DNA of 35,073 nt from Mageeibacillus sp. UBA5439 (GCA_002427505.1 DIRJ01000012.1:1-35073); one strand, 5' to 3'; shown: positions 24,468 to 33,488, counted from the first letter of the stretch. Numbers and translations: made by a program. The notes: generated by a model from the sequence alone, not told the origin.

Positions 24468-25540
24468 TAGCGTTCCGCTGCTTCCTCATAAAAACTCTGG
24501 TCACTGAAGTAGTCAATCCGCATGGCCTGACGCACGCGTTCAACCGTTTTTTGTGCCTTGGCGGCAGCAACCAGACTGGCATCTTCCAGAATTGCAATAA
24601 CTTCAGGTATGCGCTCTTCCCAATAGGCACGCCGCTCACGAATCGGTGTCAGAACATCTTCCAGAACATCAATCAGAAAACGTTTTACCTTGACATCGCC
24701 CAGGCCTCCCCGCTGATAGTGAGCTTTGATCGCATCAAGATCCTCATAGTCCGGCCAAAAACGTCTGACATGTTCCTGTGAGGCAAAGGCATCGAGATAA
24801 GTGAAGACAGTGTTGCCTTCAATTTTTCCGGGGTCTTCCACGCGCAAATGATCCGGATCAGTAAACATCGACATGACTTTGGCCTTCAGCTCCTGAGAAT
24901 CATCGCTCAGATAAATGCAATTTCCCAGAGACTTGCTCATCTTGGCCTGGCCGTCAGTTCCGGGCAGCCGCATGGAAGCTTCGTTTTCCGGCAGCAGGAT
25001 ATCCGGCATGACCAGAGTTTCACCGTAAGTGTTATTGAATTTATGAACGATTTCCCGACACTGTTCCAGCATAGGGCCCTGGTCCTCACCCACAGGAACT
25101 ACCGTCGCATCAAAGGCCGTAATGTCGGCTGCCTGACTGATCGGATAGATGAAAAATCCCACAGGAATGCTGGATTCAAAACCACGCAGACCGATCTCCG
25201 TTTTCACCGTTGGGTTGCGGCGTAAACGGGAGACGGTGACCATATTTGTGTAGTAAAAGCAGAGCTCAGTCAGCTGGTTTACTGCCGACTGCACAAATAA
25301 AGTTGATTTAGTTGGATCCAGTCCCACTGAAAGATTATCGAGGGCCACCTCCAGAACATTCTCGCGAATCTTCTCCGGATTATCTGCATTATCCGTCAGG
25401 GCCTGAGCATCCGCGATCATGATGTATATCTCGTCAAAATCCCCGGAATTCTGCAGCTCAACACGACGGCGCAGGGATCCCACATAGTGTCCCAGATGCA
25501 ACCTGCCCGTTGGGCGGTCGCCGGTGAGAATAATATTCAT
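24458..25540 (-). CDS. trpS: Tryptophanyl-tRNA synthetase
   Basis: A 360-residue class I aminoacyl-tRNA synthetase charging tRNA-Trp. Signatures are GDRPTGRLHLGH (HIGH-type motif ending at His18), KMSKS (200-204) and VGEDQGPMLEQCREIVHKFN, plus YYTNMVTVSRLRRNPTVKTE. The ATG at 25540 has GGAAGGAGT seven bases upstream. Upstream in-frame TTG codons were set aside because they would include that ribosome binding site. The leader up to the divergent MFS gene is about 145 bases, and no T-box elements were recognised. Confidence 0.95.
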   Translation of the reverse strand: MNIILTGDRPTGRLHLGHYVGSLRRRVELQNSGDFDEIYIMIADAQALTDNADNPEKIRENVLEVALDNLSVGLDPTKSTLFVQSAVNQLTELCFYYTNMVTVSRLRRNPTVKTEIGLRGFESSIPVGFFIYPISQAADITAFDATVVPVGEDQGPMLEQCREIVHKFNNTYGETLVMPDILLPENEASMRLPGTDGQAKMSKSLGNCIYLSDDSQELKAKVMSMFTDPDHLRVEDPGKIEGNTVFTYLDAFASQEHVRRFWPDYEDLDAIKAHYQRGGLGDVKVKRFLIDVLEDVLTPIRERRAYWEERIPEVIAILEDASLVAAAKAQKTVERVRQAMRIDYFSDQSFYEEAAERYQK

Positions 25541-25684
25541 AAGAAGTACTCCTTCCAAATTAACTTGATCTCTCAAGGGATAATTCTAACAGATTTCGTA
25601 AAAAGTCTCGTCACTGCAGTTTGTATTTGCTTGTTCCGGTCATATTCAGATAAAATTAAGCAGTGAGCATTTGAGGAGATCTGA

Positions 25685-26866
25685 ATGAAAACAAAAAAAA
25701 ATAAGATCCTGATCAGTCTGGCGGTTTTTTGTACAGCCTTGCTGTCCCGGGCACCGATCAGCAGTATCGGGCAGTTAGTTCCCTACATCCAAAAGGATTT
25801 GGCTCTCTCAGCCGCTGCCGCCGGTTCAGTAACAACAATCATCTCGATTATGTATGCACTGATGTCGCCTGTCGGCGGCTATCTTACAGCTAAAGTAAAC
25901 GCCAGGAAACTTATTTATTTCTGTTTGTCGCTCACTTTTGCCGGCACCTTAATCCGTACTTCCCTGGGGAGTTTCGGCCTGTTTACAGGAACCATACTCG
26001 TCGGTGCCGCTCTCGGCATAATCAATGTGCAGCTGCCCATTTTCATCAGGAATCAGTTCCCGCACCGGGTCGGCTTGTATATGGGCATGTACACTACAAC
26101 CATGACCTTGTCCACCGGCATTGCTTTTGCTTCCGTTTTACCTCTGATGGGCCTGAGCGGAAGCTGGCAGAACTCACTGCGCATCCTGTCGCTCTTAGCT
26201 GTACCGGCTCTGCTGGTCTGGCTCTTCATACCGGCAAGCTCACTCTATACAAGTGAAGCAAGGGTTAAGCTGGACATTTCCTGGTCAAAGATGCGAGCTT
26301 ATTTTCCTCTGGGCATCTTGTATGGTCTGCAGGGACTGATCTACTTTTCCCTCACAGCCTGGATGCCTTCCATCCTCATGAGTCAAGGCAGAAGCGGTGC
26401 AGAATCAGCTTTTATGATGGTGCTGCTGCAAATAATCAGCCTGCCTACAAATTTCACCTGCGGCTCAATCATGCAGCGCAGCAGCAGAAAATGGCTGATG
26501 GCTCTGCTGGCTTCCGGCTTGTTTCTCAGCGGATTATTCCTGATCATCTTTGCTCAGGAAAAAATGGCTCTACAGGTAATGGCCATCATTTTATTGGGTC
26601 TGGGTAATGGAATCATGTTTGCCATGCCCTTCGCCCTGCTCGGCTTCTCAGGCAAAGACCGTGAGGAAAACATGAATATTGCTACATTCGTGCCCTTGGT
26701 CGGCTATATGCTGGCTGCTATCGGTCCGATCGCATTAGGCTATCTTTATGATCTAACACAAGGCTGGACGGCTCCGATCATCTTTATGATGTTTTGCGCT
26801 CTGGCCTATTTTATTTTTGGAAAAAAAGCAGGTGATCGCGTGGACGCCGAGCTGAAAAAAGCCTAG
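25685..26866 (+). CDS. MFS transporter, cyanate/nitroimidazole permease-like (CynX/NimT family)
   Basis: A 393-residue membrane protein with about 12 helices. The early LLSRAPISSIGQLVPYIQKDL with LSAAAAGSVTTIISIMYALM, followed by SPVGGYLTAKVNARKL, is the pattern of CynX/YycB-type carriers. The second half includes PLGILYGLQGLIYFSLTAWM, which also fits. The substrate is unknown. GAGGAGATCTGA precedes the ATG at 25685. A possible promoter is TTGCTT, an 18-base spacer and TAAAAT about 30 bases upstream. It is divergent from trpS and converges on the tRNA pair. Confidence 0.87.
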   Translation: MKTKKNKILISLAVFCTALLSRAPISSIGQLVPYIQKDLALSAAAAGSVTTIISIMYALMSPVGGYLTAKVNARKLIYFCLSLTFAGTLIRTSLGSFGLFTGTILVGAALGIINVQLPIFIRNQFPHRVGLYMGMYTTTMTLSTGIAFASVLPLMGLSGSWQNSLRILSLLAVPALLVWLFIPASSLYTSEARVKLDISWSKMRAYFPLGILYGLQGLIYFSLTAWMPSILMSQGRSGAESAFMMVLLQIISLPTNFTCGSIMQRSSRKWLMALLASGLFLSGLFLIIFAQEKMALQVMAIILLGLGNGIMFAMPFALLGFSGKDREENMNIATFVPLVGYMLAAIGPIALGYLYDLTQGWTAPIIFMMFCALAYFIFGKKAGDRVDAELKKA

Positions 26867-26943
26867 GCCTCCTCTTGTACTCTCAGCTTTTCCCGGCTTT
26901 GCCTGTGACGGTGAAGCGGCAAATTGCTGCGGCAAAAAGCAAA

Positions 26944-26986
26944 ACAACAAAAAACTCCGTCCACATAGCATCAGTGAACGGAGTCG
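26944..26986 (-). terminator. Terminator of the tRNA-Asp/tRNA-Phe transcript
   Basis: ACTCCGT (26954-26960) pairs with ACGGAGT (26978-26984). On the minus strand the stem is followed by TTTTTGTTGTTTTG, directly after the tRNA-Phe CCA end. Confidence 0.85.
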
Positions 26987-26988
26987 TT

Positions 26989-27064
<76 letters not shown>

Positions 27065-27068
27065 AAAG

Positions 27069-27094
27069 AAGTGCCGGTTCTGGGACCGGCACTT
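27069..27094 (-). repeat. Perfect hairpin between tRNA-Asp and tRNA-Phe
   Basis: AAGTGCCGGT (27069-27078), six bases, ACCGGCACTT (27085-27094): a perfect ten-base-pair stem filling almost the whole 30-base spacer. The U-run after it on the minus strand is short (CTTCTTT). It may be a processing signal or a weak attenuator. Confidence 0.75.
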
Positions 27095-27171
27095 TGGCGA
27101 CGCAGAAGGGGCTCGAACCCTCGACCTCCAGCGTGACAGGCTGGCATTCTAACCAACTGAACTACTGCGCC
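27095..27171 (-). tRNA. tRNA-Asp (anticodon GTC)
   Basis: On the minus strand the acceptor stem pairs GGCGCAG with CTGCGTC (one G-U). The anticodon stem is CCAGC/GCTGG around loop CTGTCAC (anticodon GTC). The T arm includes GTTCGAGCC, the discriminator is G and CCA is encoded. Length is 77. Confidence 0.96.
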
Positions 27172-27199
27172 GTGTTTCCTTACCTTCTAAGGCTTCGAT

Positions 27200-27229
27200 A
27201 GTCTATCAGATTAACGGGATGATTGTCAA
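27200..27229 (-). promoter_or_regulatory. Predicted promoter of the tRNA-Asp/tRNA-Phe unit
   Basis: On the minus strand a consensus TTGACA (27224-27229) is followed by an 18-base spacer and TAGACT (27200-27205), about 29 bases before the tRNA-Asp 5' end. Confidence 0.6.
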
Positions 27230-27263
27230 TTACTTAATTTCCATTTCCAGTAAGTAACTATAT

Positions 27264-27935
27264 CTATAAAATTTCTGATCCGTCAGAGTCCAGATCATGG
27301 AGCTTGACCGCCGGATGATGCAACACCTGCTGGCGGCGCCTGTCCAGAAGATCTATCTCTGCAGCCGTCAGATGAGCCAGACGCAGTTTACTTCTGTGAC
27401 CTTGCTTTTTCCATACAATAATCTGAGCCGGCTTGTCATTTTTATCAAGCCAATAGCATAGTGTTTCAAAAAAACGATTTATTAACAGCTCTTCTCCGCC
27501 CACTTCATCCCAGAGCATCAGATCCGGAGCTTCATACTGATATGTCTGCTCCAGAGACATATAATCTGCCAGTCTGAGAAAAGCGCTGCGGTCAAAGTCG
27601 ACTTTCTCTCCATCTCTGTACAAAAAATAATCAAGATCAGCAGGAAGCTGGTCGGGATATTCTAGTGTCAGTTCGGCAGGAGCTGCTGCAAGCGGCAGCA
27701 AAATGTGCTGAAAAGCAAGCCTGTTGCCTCCGGCACTGCGATGGCGGACCGTAGTGTAACCTCGGATCGGGCCCTGAAAGCCGTTCAGGAATTCCTGAAC
27801 GGCAGTGGACTTGCCCGAGCCGCTTTTTCCGGAAAGTATAAGAGTATGCTGCAAGGAATCCTGCAGAAGTATACTTTCCAGTTTCGACAAGGCTTCTTGC
27901 TGTGAGCTGAATAAATTCAATCGCTTCTTCAGCAT
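27264..27935 (-). CDS. P-loop NTPase resembling the THEP1 / NTPase_1 family
   Basis: A 223-residue protein. Walker A is GKSGSGKST (36-44) and a Walker-B-like LMLWDEVGGEEL is at about 139-150, the DE[IV]G..EL form seen in THEP1-type nucleoside triphosphatases. GPIRGYTT after the P-loop also matches that family. The middle section (FLYRDGEKVDF) and the C-terminal tail after residue 200 are unfamiliar. Only four bases separate it from the upstream xdhC-like stop codon, so the two form an operon. A role in maturing a molybdenum hydroxylase is inferred from that pairing only. Confidence 0.7.
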   Translation of the reverse strand: MLKKRLNLFSSQQEALSKLESILLQDSLQHTLILSGKSGSGKSTAVQEFLNGFQGPIRGYTTVRHRSAGGNRLAFQHILLPLAAAPAELTLEYPDQLPADLDYFLYRDGEKVDFDRSAFLRLADYMSLEQTYQYEAPDLMLWDEVGGEELLINRFFETLCYWLDKNDKPAQIIVWKKQGHRSKLRLAHLTAAEIDLLDRRRQQVLHHPAVKLHDLDSDGSEIL

Positions 27936-27939
27936 GCGC

Positions 27940-29010
27940 TCAGTTTCCCTGTATGTAATCAGCCGAGCGATGCTGTATCAACTGGGCTGTGATGCTGACA
28001 GCAATCTCCGCCGGTGTTTTTCCACCAATATTAAGACCGATAGGCGCTGTGATCCGTGCCAGTTCCTCCTCCGTGAAACCACGGCCGATGAGGCGGTCAT
28101 GCACGGTCTTCGTCTTTTTCTTACTGCCGATAACACCGATGTAGCGGGCGGGGGTTTTCAAGACCTGAGCCTGCACTTCCAGGTCATTTGTATGGCCGCG
28201 TGTCATGACGCAAACATAGTCCCGGTCAGTAATCGTAACTGTTTCCGAGATCCTGTCCAGATCAGTTAAACGTACATCAAAGGCCAGAGGGAAGAGGTCC
28301 GGATTAACAAATTCTTCACGGTCGTCCAGAACTACAGGGGCGAAATCCACCGCTGCCAGTGCCGGTACCAGAGCCTGGCCGACATGGCCGCCGCCGAAAA
28401 TATAAACAAAGCCCGGAATGACCAGTTCCTCAATGAAAAGGCTGCGCCCTGCTACTTCAATTGCTTCCGCCTGCCGGTAGATTTGCTTAGCATCGGCCAG
28501 CAAAGCCTGAGTCACCAGATGGTCGGAGGGATAGCCCAGAAAGATGTCCCCCTCCTGATTGCTGTTTTTTTCAGCCGGCGCATAAAGGGCTAATCCCAGT
28601 GAATCATTTTCGCTCAAGTCGGTAATCAGCCAGGCATAGCTGTGATCCTTAATTTTTTCCAGTGCCTGCTCGACCAGTTCCCGCAGAGTGGAATCGCCGG
28701 CATCCAGATACAGGAAATGCACGCTGGCATCACCGCCGCAAATCATTCCGATATCTTCAATATCATTCTTGCTCAGGTGGAAGTTATGCGTCCGGGAATG
28801 TTTTTCCTTGATAACTTCCTGAGAATACTGAATTGAGCGGTACTCGACTGCGCCGCCGCCGACTGTTCCCGCCAGCCGCCCGCCTCTGCCCACCAGCATG
28901 CGGGCACCGGCTCCGCGTGGGGTCGCACCGGAACTGTAGGTCACAGTAGCCAAAACAGCACTCTCACCCTGGTCCAGTGTTTTTTTCATTGAAGCAAAAA
29001 TTTCTTTCAT
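27940..29010 (-). CDS. XdhC/CoxI-family molybdoenzyme maturation factor
   Basis: A 356-residue protein. The N-terminal XdhC/CoxI domain has SSGATPRGAGARMLV, GTVGGGAVEYRSIQ and MICGGDASVHFLYL. The C-terminal Rossmann domain has YIFGGGHVGQALVPALA, CVMTRGHTNDLEV, RYIGVIGSKKK and APIGLNIGGKTPAEIAVSI. XdhC binds and sulfurates molybdenum cofactor before insertion into xanthine dehydrogenase-type hydroxylases. No hydroxylase subunit is in the window, so the client enzyme must be elsewhere. It is divergent from hutU across a 241-base intergenic region with a perfect inverted repeat. Confidence 0.92.
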   Translation of the reverse strand: MKEIFASMKKTLDQGESAVLATVTYSSGATPRGAGARMLVGRGGRLAGTVGGGAVEYRSIQYSQEVIKEKHSRTHNFHLSKNDIEDIGMICGGDASVHFLYLDAGDSTLRELVEQALEKIKDHSYAWLITDLSENDSLGLALYAPAEKNSNQEGDIFLGYPSDHLVTQALLADAKQIYRQAEAIEVAGRSLFIEELVIPGFVYIFGGGHVGQALVPALAAVDFAPVVLDDREEFVNPDLFPLAFDVRLTDLDRISETVTITDRDYVCVMTRGHTNDLEVQAQVLKTPARYIGVIGSKKKTKTVHDRLIGRGFTEEELARITAPIGLNIGGKTPAEIAVSITAQLIQHRSADYIQGN

Positions 29011-29086
29011 GGTCAGCTCTCTTATCTAGAAAAGTTCATTTCATTTGCTTATTCGATTTTATCTTTGCTGTATTATTTGATATTAA

Positions 29087-29101
29087 TGCGAATAGTTCGC
29101 A
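29087..29101. promoter_or_regulatory. Perfect inverted repeat between xdhC and hutU, candidate operator
   Basis: TGCGAA (29087-29092), TAG, TTCGCA (29096-29101) lies about 77 bases upstream of the divergent xdhC-like start and 150 bases upstream of hutU. The rest of the 29011-29251 gap is AT-rich. Tentative hutU promoter-like boxes lie around 29160-29190, including a TATAGGATATAAG stretch. No riboswitch was recognised. Confidence 0.45.
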
Positions 29102-29251
29102 AATGCAACTTGCCCGGAGAGAAGTCGCTGTAGTTACTGTAAAAGCACTGTCTGCAGATATGACGAAAATGTTAGTATATAGGATATAAGACTGACTAGC
29201 GTCGAGTTATGACTGCTAATTGAAAATGCATTAAATCCGGAGGGTGTAGAA

Positions 29252-31267
29252 ATGCTGAAAAACAAAGATATTGAAGCTTGTATGACTATCCGATTGGATG
29301 ATGATTTACCGCTCTATCCTGAGTTCAAGCCCGGGATCAGACGGGCGCCTAAACGCAAGGCCAGTCTGAGCGCTAGCGACAGAGAGCTGGCCCTACGAAA
29401 TGCTTTGCGTTATATTCCCGAACAGTATCATGTAGAAATGGCAGCTGAATTTTTGCAGGAGCTGGAAGAACATGGCAAAATCTATGGCTACCGCTTTCGT
29501 CCACAAGGAAAAATCTATGGCAAAGCAATTGATGAGTACAAGGGCAAGTGTATTGAAGGCAAAGCTTTTCAAGTTATGATTGACAACAATCTGGACTTCG
29601 ACGTTGCACTATACCCTTATGAACTGGTTACTTACGGTGAAACCGGTTCTGTCTGCCAGAACTGGATGCAATACCGCTTAATCAAGAAATATCTCGAAGA
29701 ACTGACGAATACTCAGACTCTGGTGCTTTATTCCGGCCATCCGGTCGGCCTCTTCCACAGTCCGACAACTGCTCCCCGTGTAATCCTGACTAACGGTCTG
29801 ATGATCGGTCAGTACGACAATTTGGAAAACTTCAACCGGGCTCAGGCGCTGGGTGTTGCCAACTACGGACAGATGACTGCAGGCGGCTGGATGTATATCG
29901 GGCCCCAGGGCATTGTTCACGGTACTTATAATACTTTGTTGAATGCAGGCAGACGCGAGCTGGGGATTCCCAATGACGGCAATCTGGCCGGCCACCTTTT
30001 TGTCAGCTCCGGTCTCGGCGGCATGTCCGGTGCTCAGGGTAAAGCCTGCATGATTGCCGGCGGAGCCAGCATCATCGCAGAAGTTGACTATTCCCGCATT
30101 GAGACCAGAAATGTCCAGGGCTGGGTCAGTCACATCAGCGATTCCCCGCGCACAGCTTTCAGGCTCGCTCAGGAAATGATGGACAGGAAGGAAGCCTGTG
30201 CTATCGCCTACCACGGCAATATCGTTGATCTGCTCGAGTACGCAGTCGATCATGAGATAAAAATCGACCTCTTATCCGATCAGACTTCCTGTCACGAACC
30301 ATACACCGGCGGCTACTGCCCGCAGGGTCTTTCCTTTGCAGAACGGACTGAGATGCTGTCCAGCGATCCCGAACATTTCCGGGACTGTGTAAATCAGTCT
30401 TTGCGCAAGCACTATGAGGCAATTAAAACTCTGCATGACAGGGGCACTTACTTTTTTGATTATGGAAATTCTTTCATGAAAGCAGTTTTTGATGCCGGCG
30501 TGACGGAAATTTCACGCAACGGAAGCGATGACCGTGACGGCTTTACTTTTCCCTCTTATGTTGAAGATATTATGGGCCCCCTGCTGTTTGACTTTGGCTA
30601 CGGACCCTTCCGCTGGGTCTGCCTCTCAGGTAAGGATGAGGACTTGCATGCAACAGATGCAGCGGCCATGTCCTGCATTGACCCGCAGCGACGCTATCAG
30701 GACAGGGATAACTATAACTGGATCCGTGATGCGGAAAAGAACAAACTGGTTGTCGGCAGCAAGGCCCGTATTCTCTATAGTGATGCTGAAGGCAGAATGC
30801 AGATCGCGCTTAAATTCAATGAAATGGTGCGTCAGGGTAAGATCGGTCCGGTCATGATCGGTCGTGACCATCACGATACCGGCGGCACTGACTCTCCCTT
30901 CCGGGAAACTTCCAACATCCGCGACGGCAGCAATATCATGGCCGACATGGCAGCTTCCGTCTTTGCCGGTAATGCAGCCCGCGGCATGAGCCTTTGTACT
31001 CTGCATAACGGAGGCGGTGTCGGTATAGGGAAGGCCATCAACGGCGGCTACGGTTGTGTGCTGGACGGTTCCAGGCGTATAGATGAGATTCTGGTAAATG
31101 CAGTAGCCTGGGATGTCATGGGCGGGGTAGCCCGACGTGCCTGGGCCCGTAATGAAAATGCTCTGAGCACCGTAATGGAATATAATCAGAAAGCGGAAGG
31201 CCGTGATCAGCTGACCCTGCCTTATCTGGTTGATGATCAGTTGATAGAAGATACTTTAAAAAAGTAA
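29252..31267 (+). CDS. hutU: Urocanate hydratase (urocanase), long form
   Basis: A 671-residue NAD-dependent enzyme converting urocanate to 4-imidazolone-5-propionate, the second step of histidine breakdown. Recognisable segments are LVLYSGHPVGLFHSP, GQMTAGGWMYIGPQGIVHGT, the NAD-binding GLGGMSGAQGKACMIAGG, YCPQGLSFAERTEML, IGRDHHDTGGTDSPFRET and the active-site region MSLCTLHNGGGVGIGKAING. The classical Pseudomonas/Bacillus enzyme has about 555 residues; this is the longer variant, with an extended N terminus and inserts. CCGGAGGGTG precedes the ATG. It is first in hutU-ftcD-hutI-PHP. No hutH is in the window. Confidence 0.97.
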   Translation: MLKNKDIEACMTIRLDDDLPLYPEFKPGIRRAPKRKASLSASDRELALRNALRYIPEQYHVEMAAEFLQELEEHGKIYGYRFRPQGKIYGKAIDEYKGKCIEGKAFQVMIDNNLDFDVALYPYELVTYGETGSVCQNWMQYRLIKKYLEELTNTQTLVLYSGHPVGLFHSPTTAPRVILTNGLMIGQYDNLENFNRAQALGVANYGQMTAGGWMYIGPQGIVHGTYNTLLNAGRRELGIPNDGNLAGHLFVSSGLGGMSGAQGKACMIAGGASIIAEVDYSRIETRNVQGWVSHISDSPRTAFRLAQEMMDRKEACAIAYHGNIVDLLEYAVDHEIKIDLLSDQTSCHEPYTGGYCPQGLSFAERTEMLSSDPEHFRDCVNQSLRKHYEAIKTLHDRGTYFFDYGNSFMKAVFDAGVTEISRNGSDDRDGFTFPSYVEDIMGPLLFDFGYGPFRWVCLSGKDEDLHATDAAAMSCIDPQRRYQDRDNYNWIRDAEKNKLVVGSKARILYSDAEGRMQIALKFNEMVRQGKIGPVMIGRDHHDTGGTDSPFRETSNIRDGSNIMADMAASVFAGNAARGMSLCTLHNGGGVGIGKAINGGYGCVLDGSRRIDEILVNAVAWDVMGGVARRAWARNENALSTVMEYNQKAEGRDQLTLPYLVDDQLIEDTLKK

Positions 31268-31280
31268 GCAGGAGAGAAAA

Positions 31281-32186
31281 ATGACTTCAGAAGTAAAAAT
31301 AGTTGAGTGTGTTCCTAATTTCAGCGAAGGACGTGATCTGGAAAAAATCGAAAAGATCGTCGCCCCACTGAAAAACCAGCAGGACGTAAAACTGGTAAAT
31401 TATGAAGCTGATCCCGATTATAATCGTCTGGTTGTAACTGTAATGGGTGAGCCTCAGGCAGTTAAAAAGGCTGTACTTGAAGCCATTGTTGCAGCAACCG
31501 AACTGATCGACCTGAATCATCATCAAGGTGAGCATCTGCGCATGGGCGCAACAGATGTCGTGCCCTTTATACCGATCCGCAATATGAGTATGGCAGAAAC
31601 AGTTGAACTGGCCCGGGAGATGGGGCAGGCCATATATGAGCGCTGTGCTGTCCCGGTTTTCCTCTATGAGGAAGCCGCCAGCCGTCCCGAACGCAAAAAC
31701 CTGGTAACAATCCGCAAAGGACAATTTGAAGGCATGGCTGAAAAACTGAAGCAGGATGACTGGGAGCCCGACTTCGGCAAACGCGAAATCCATGCAACTG
31801 CCGGTGTTACAGCGGTTGGTGCCCGCATGCCCCTGATCGCCTACAATATTGACCTCGGCACAGATAACCTCGATATTGCCAATGCCATTGCCCGGTCGAT
31901 CCGCCAGTCAGGCGGCGGCTTCCAATACATTAAGGCGGGCGGCGTTGAGCTCAAGGAAAAAGGTATTGTCCAGGTCACTATGAATATCACTGATTACAGA
32001 AAAAACCCTATTTACCGGATTTTTGAGACAGTGAAAATGGAAGCCATGCGTTATGGCGTTCCTGTTCTGGGCAGCGAAATCATCGGCCTGGCACCGCTGG
32101 AAGCTCTGACGGACACCGCAGCTTATTATCTGGGCCTGCACGATTTCGACAGCAGCAAGCTAATTGAAACAGCCCTGATTGAGTAA
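31281..32186 (+). CDS. ftcD: Glutamate formimidoyltransferase (formiminotransferase domain only)
   Basis: A 301-residue enzyme that moves the formimino group of N-formimino-L-glutamate to tetrahydrofolate, releasing glutamate. The N-terminal VECVPNFSEGRDLEKI, the catalytic region GEHLRMGATDVVPFIPI (His85) and C-terminal VTMNITDYRKNPIYRIFE with GSEIIGLAPLEAL are typical. The usual Pro after His is Leu here. There is no fused cyclodeaminase domain, so a separate FchA-type protein is needed to finish the reaction; none is in the window. AGGAGAG precedes the ATG, 13 bases after hutU. Confidence 0.95.
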   Translation: MTSEVKIVECVPNFSEGRDLEKIEKIVAPLKNQQDVKLVNYEADPDYNRLVVTVMGEPQAVKKAVLEAIVAATELIDLNHHQGEHLRMGATDVVPFIPIRNMSMAETVELAREMGQAIYERCAVPVFLYEEAASRPERKNLVTIRKGQFEGMAEKLKQDDWEPDFGKREIHATAGVTAVGARMPLIAYNIDLGTDNLDIANAIARSIRQSGGGFQYIKAGGVELKEKGIVQVTMNITDYRKNPIYRIFETVKMEAMRYGVPVLGSEIIGLAPLEALTDTAAYYLGLHDFDSSKLIETALIE

Positions 32187-32237
32187 GAAGATTTATTGAA
32201 GTGCCGGTGACGGCCGGCCCTGCTTATAGGAGGCACC

Positions 32238-33488
32238 GTGTCATATTTATTATTAAAAAATGCAGATCAGTTAGTAACACCGGAGGGGCATAGTGCCCGC
32301 TTCGGAGATGAAATGTCCCGCTTGCGCATTTTATCTGATGCCGGCCTTGTGATTGAGGATGCGAAAATTCTTTTTGTCGGCACGACAGAAGAGGCGGAAG
32401 GCTATGTCGCAGCTAATCTCCCGGCGGGAAGCAAAATCACCCGCTACGACGCTTCCGGCAAGACCATCCTGCCGGGCTTTGTAGATTCACACACACATTT
32501 TATTTTCGGGGGCTACCGTGAGCATGAGTTTAATCTCAGGCTGCAAGGCGCCGCTTACATGGAGATAATGAAAGCCGGCGGCGGAATCGCCTATACTATC
32601 GGCGAAACAACTGCCGCCAGTGAAGATGAACTCTACGAGCTGGGCTGGCAGCGGCTGCAGCGTATGGTCGGGCTGGGCATTACAACTGTAGAGGGCAAGA
32701 CGGGCTACGGTGAGGACAGCAAGACTGAAGACAAGATGTTGCGGGTAATGGAGCGCCTGGACCAGGATCATCCGGTTGATATTGCCAAAACCTACATGGG
32801 TGCCCATGCTGTACCCAAAGCTTATCCGGGTGGCGCTTCCGCTTATGTCGATTATCTTATCGCGGAGGGCTTGCCCATGGCAGCCGGACGCGCCGAATTT
32901 TGCGACGTTTTCTGTGAAAAGGATGTCTTCGAACTGGAGGAATCTGAGCGCCTGCTCCTGGCAGCACGCGACCAGGGTTTTAAACTCAAACTCCACGCTG
33001 ATGAGATCGTGCAGCTGGGCGGGGCAGCTTTAGCTGCCAGGCTCCAAGCGACGTCCGCAGATCATCTTTTAAAATCTTCAGACGGGGATCTGATCGCTAT
33101 GCGCGATGCCGGTACAGTCGCGACCTTGCTGCCCTGTACAGCCTTCTCCCTGAAGGAGGACTACGCGCGCGGACGTTTCATGATTGACAAGGGACTGGCT
33201 GTAGCTCTGGCCTCAGACTTAAACCCGGGCAGCTGCTATACGCAGTCTGTACCGCTGATGATCGCTCTGGCAACTATTTATATGGGCCTGAGCATCGAAG
33301 AAACCATCACAGCTCTGACACTTAACGGAGCTGCTGCACTTGACCGTGCAGACTCAATCGGCTCGCTGGAAGCAGGTAAACAGGCAGATCTTATCCTGCT
33401 GGACGCGCCCAATTACAGGCACCTCTCCTATCATTTTGCAATGAATCTGGTGGACACAGTAATCAAGAAGGGAAGAATCCTAAATTAA
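32238..33488 (+). CDS. hutI: Imidazolonepropionase
   Basis: A 416-residue amidohydrolase that opens the imidazolone ring to give N-formimino-L-glutamate. Metal and substrate motifs are visible: ILPGFVDSHTHFIFGGYREHEF, GITTVEGKTGYG, FKLKLHADEIVQLGGAALA, and ALASDLNPGSCYTQS with its metal-ligand Asp. The C-terminal SLEAGKQADLILLDAPNYRH returns to the small beta domain. The start is GTG at 32238, supported by AGGAGG six bases before. The 51-base gap after ftcD contains no clear terminator. Its stop overlaps the next ATG. Confidence 0.97.
   Translation: MSYLLLKNADQLVTPEGHSARFGDEMSRLRILSDAGLVIEDAKILFVGTTEEAEGYVAANLPAGSKITRYDASGKTILPGFVDSHTHFIFGGYREHEFNLRLQGAAYMEIMKAGGGIAYTIGETTAASEDELYELGWQRLQRMVGLGITTVEGKTGYGEDSKTEDKMLRVMERLDQDHPVDIAKTYMGAHAVPKAYPGGASAYVDYLIAEGLPMAAGRAEFCDVFCEKDVFELEESERLLLAARDQGFKLKLHADEIVQLGGAALAARLQATSADHLLKSSDGDLIAMRDAGTVATLLPCTAFSLKEDYARGRFMIDKGLAVALASDLNPGSCYTQSVPLMIALATIYMGLSIEETITALTLNGAAALDRADSIGSLEAGKQADLILLDAPNYRHLSYHFAMNLVDTVIKKGRILN

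Noticed and set aside
25541..25684. T-box riboswitch before trpS.
   Set aside because: The leader is too short and I found neither the T-box sequence nor a specifier or antiterminator structure; the same holds upstream of thrC.
29087..29101. LexA/DinR box.
   Set aside because: The Gram-positive box is CGAAC-N4-GTTCG; here the half-sites have a three-base spacer and lack the C/G at the inner positions.
28977..29189. A 70-codon plus-strand open frame upstream of hutU.
   Set aside because: It begins inside the divergent xdhC-like gene, has no ribosome binding site, and the composition looks like AT-rich intergenic DNA.
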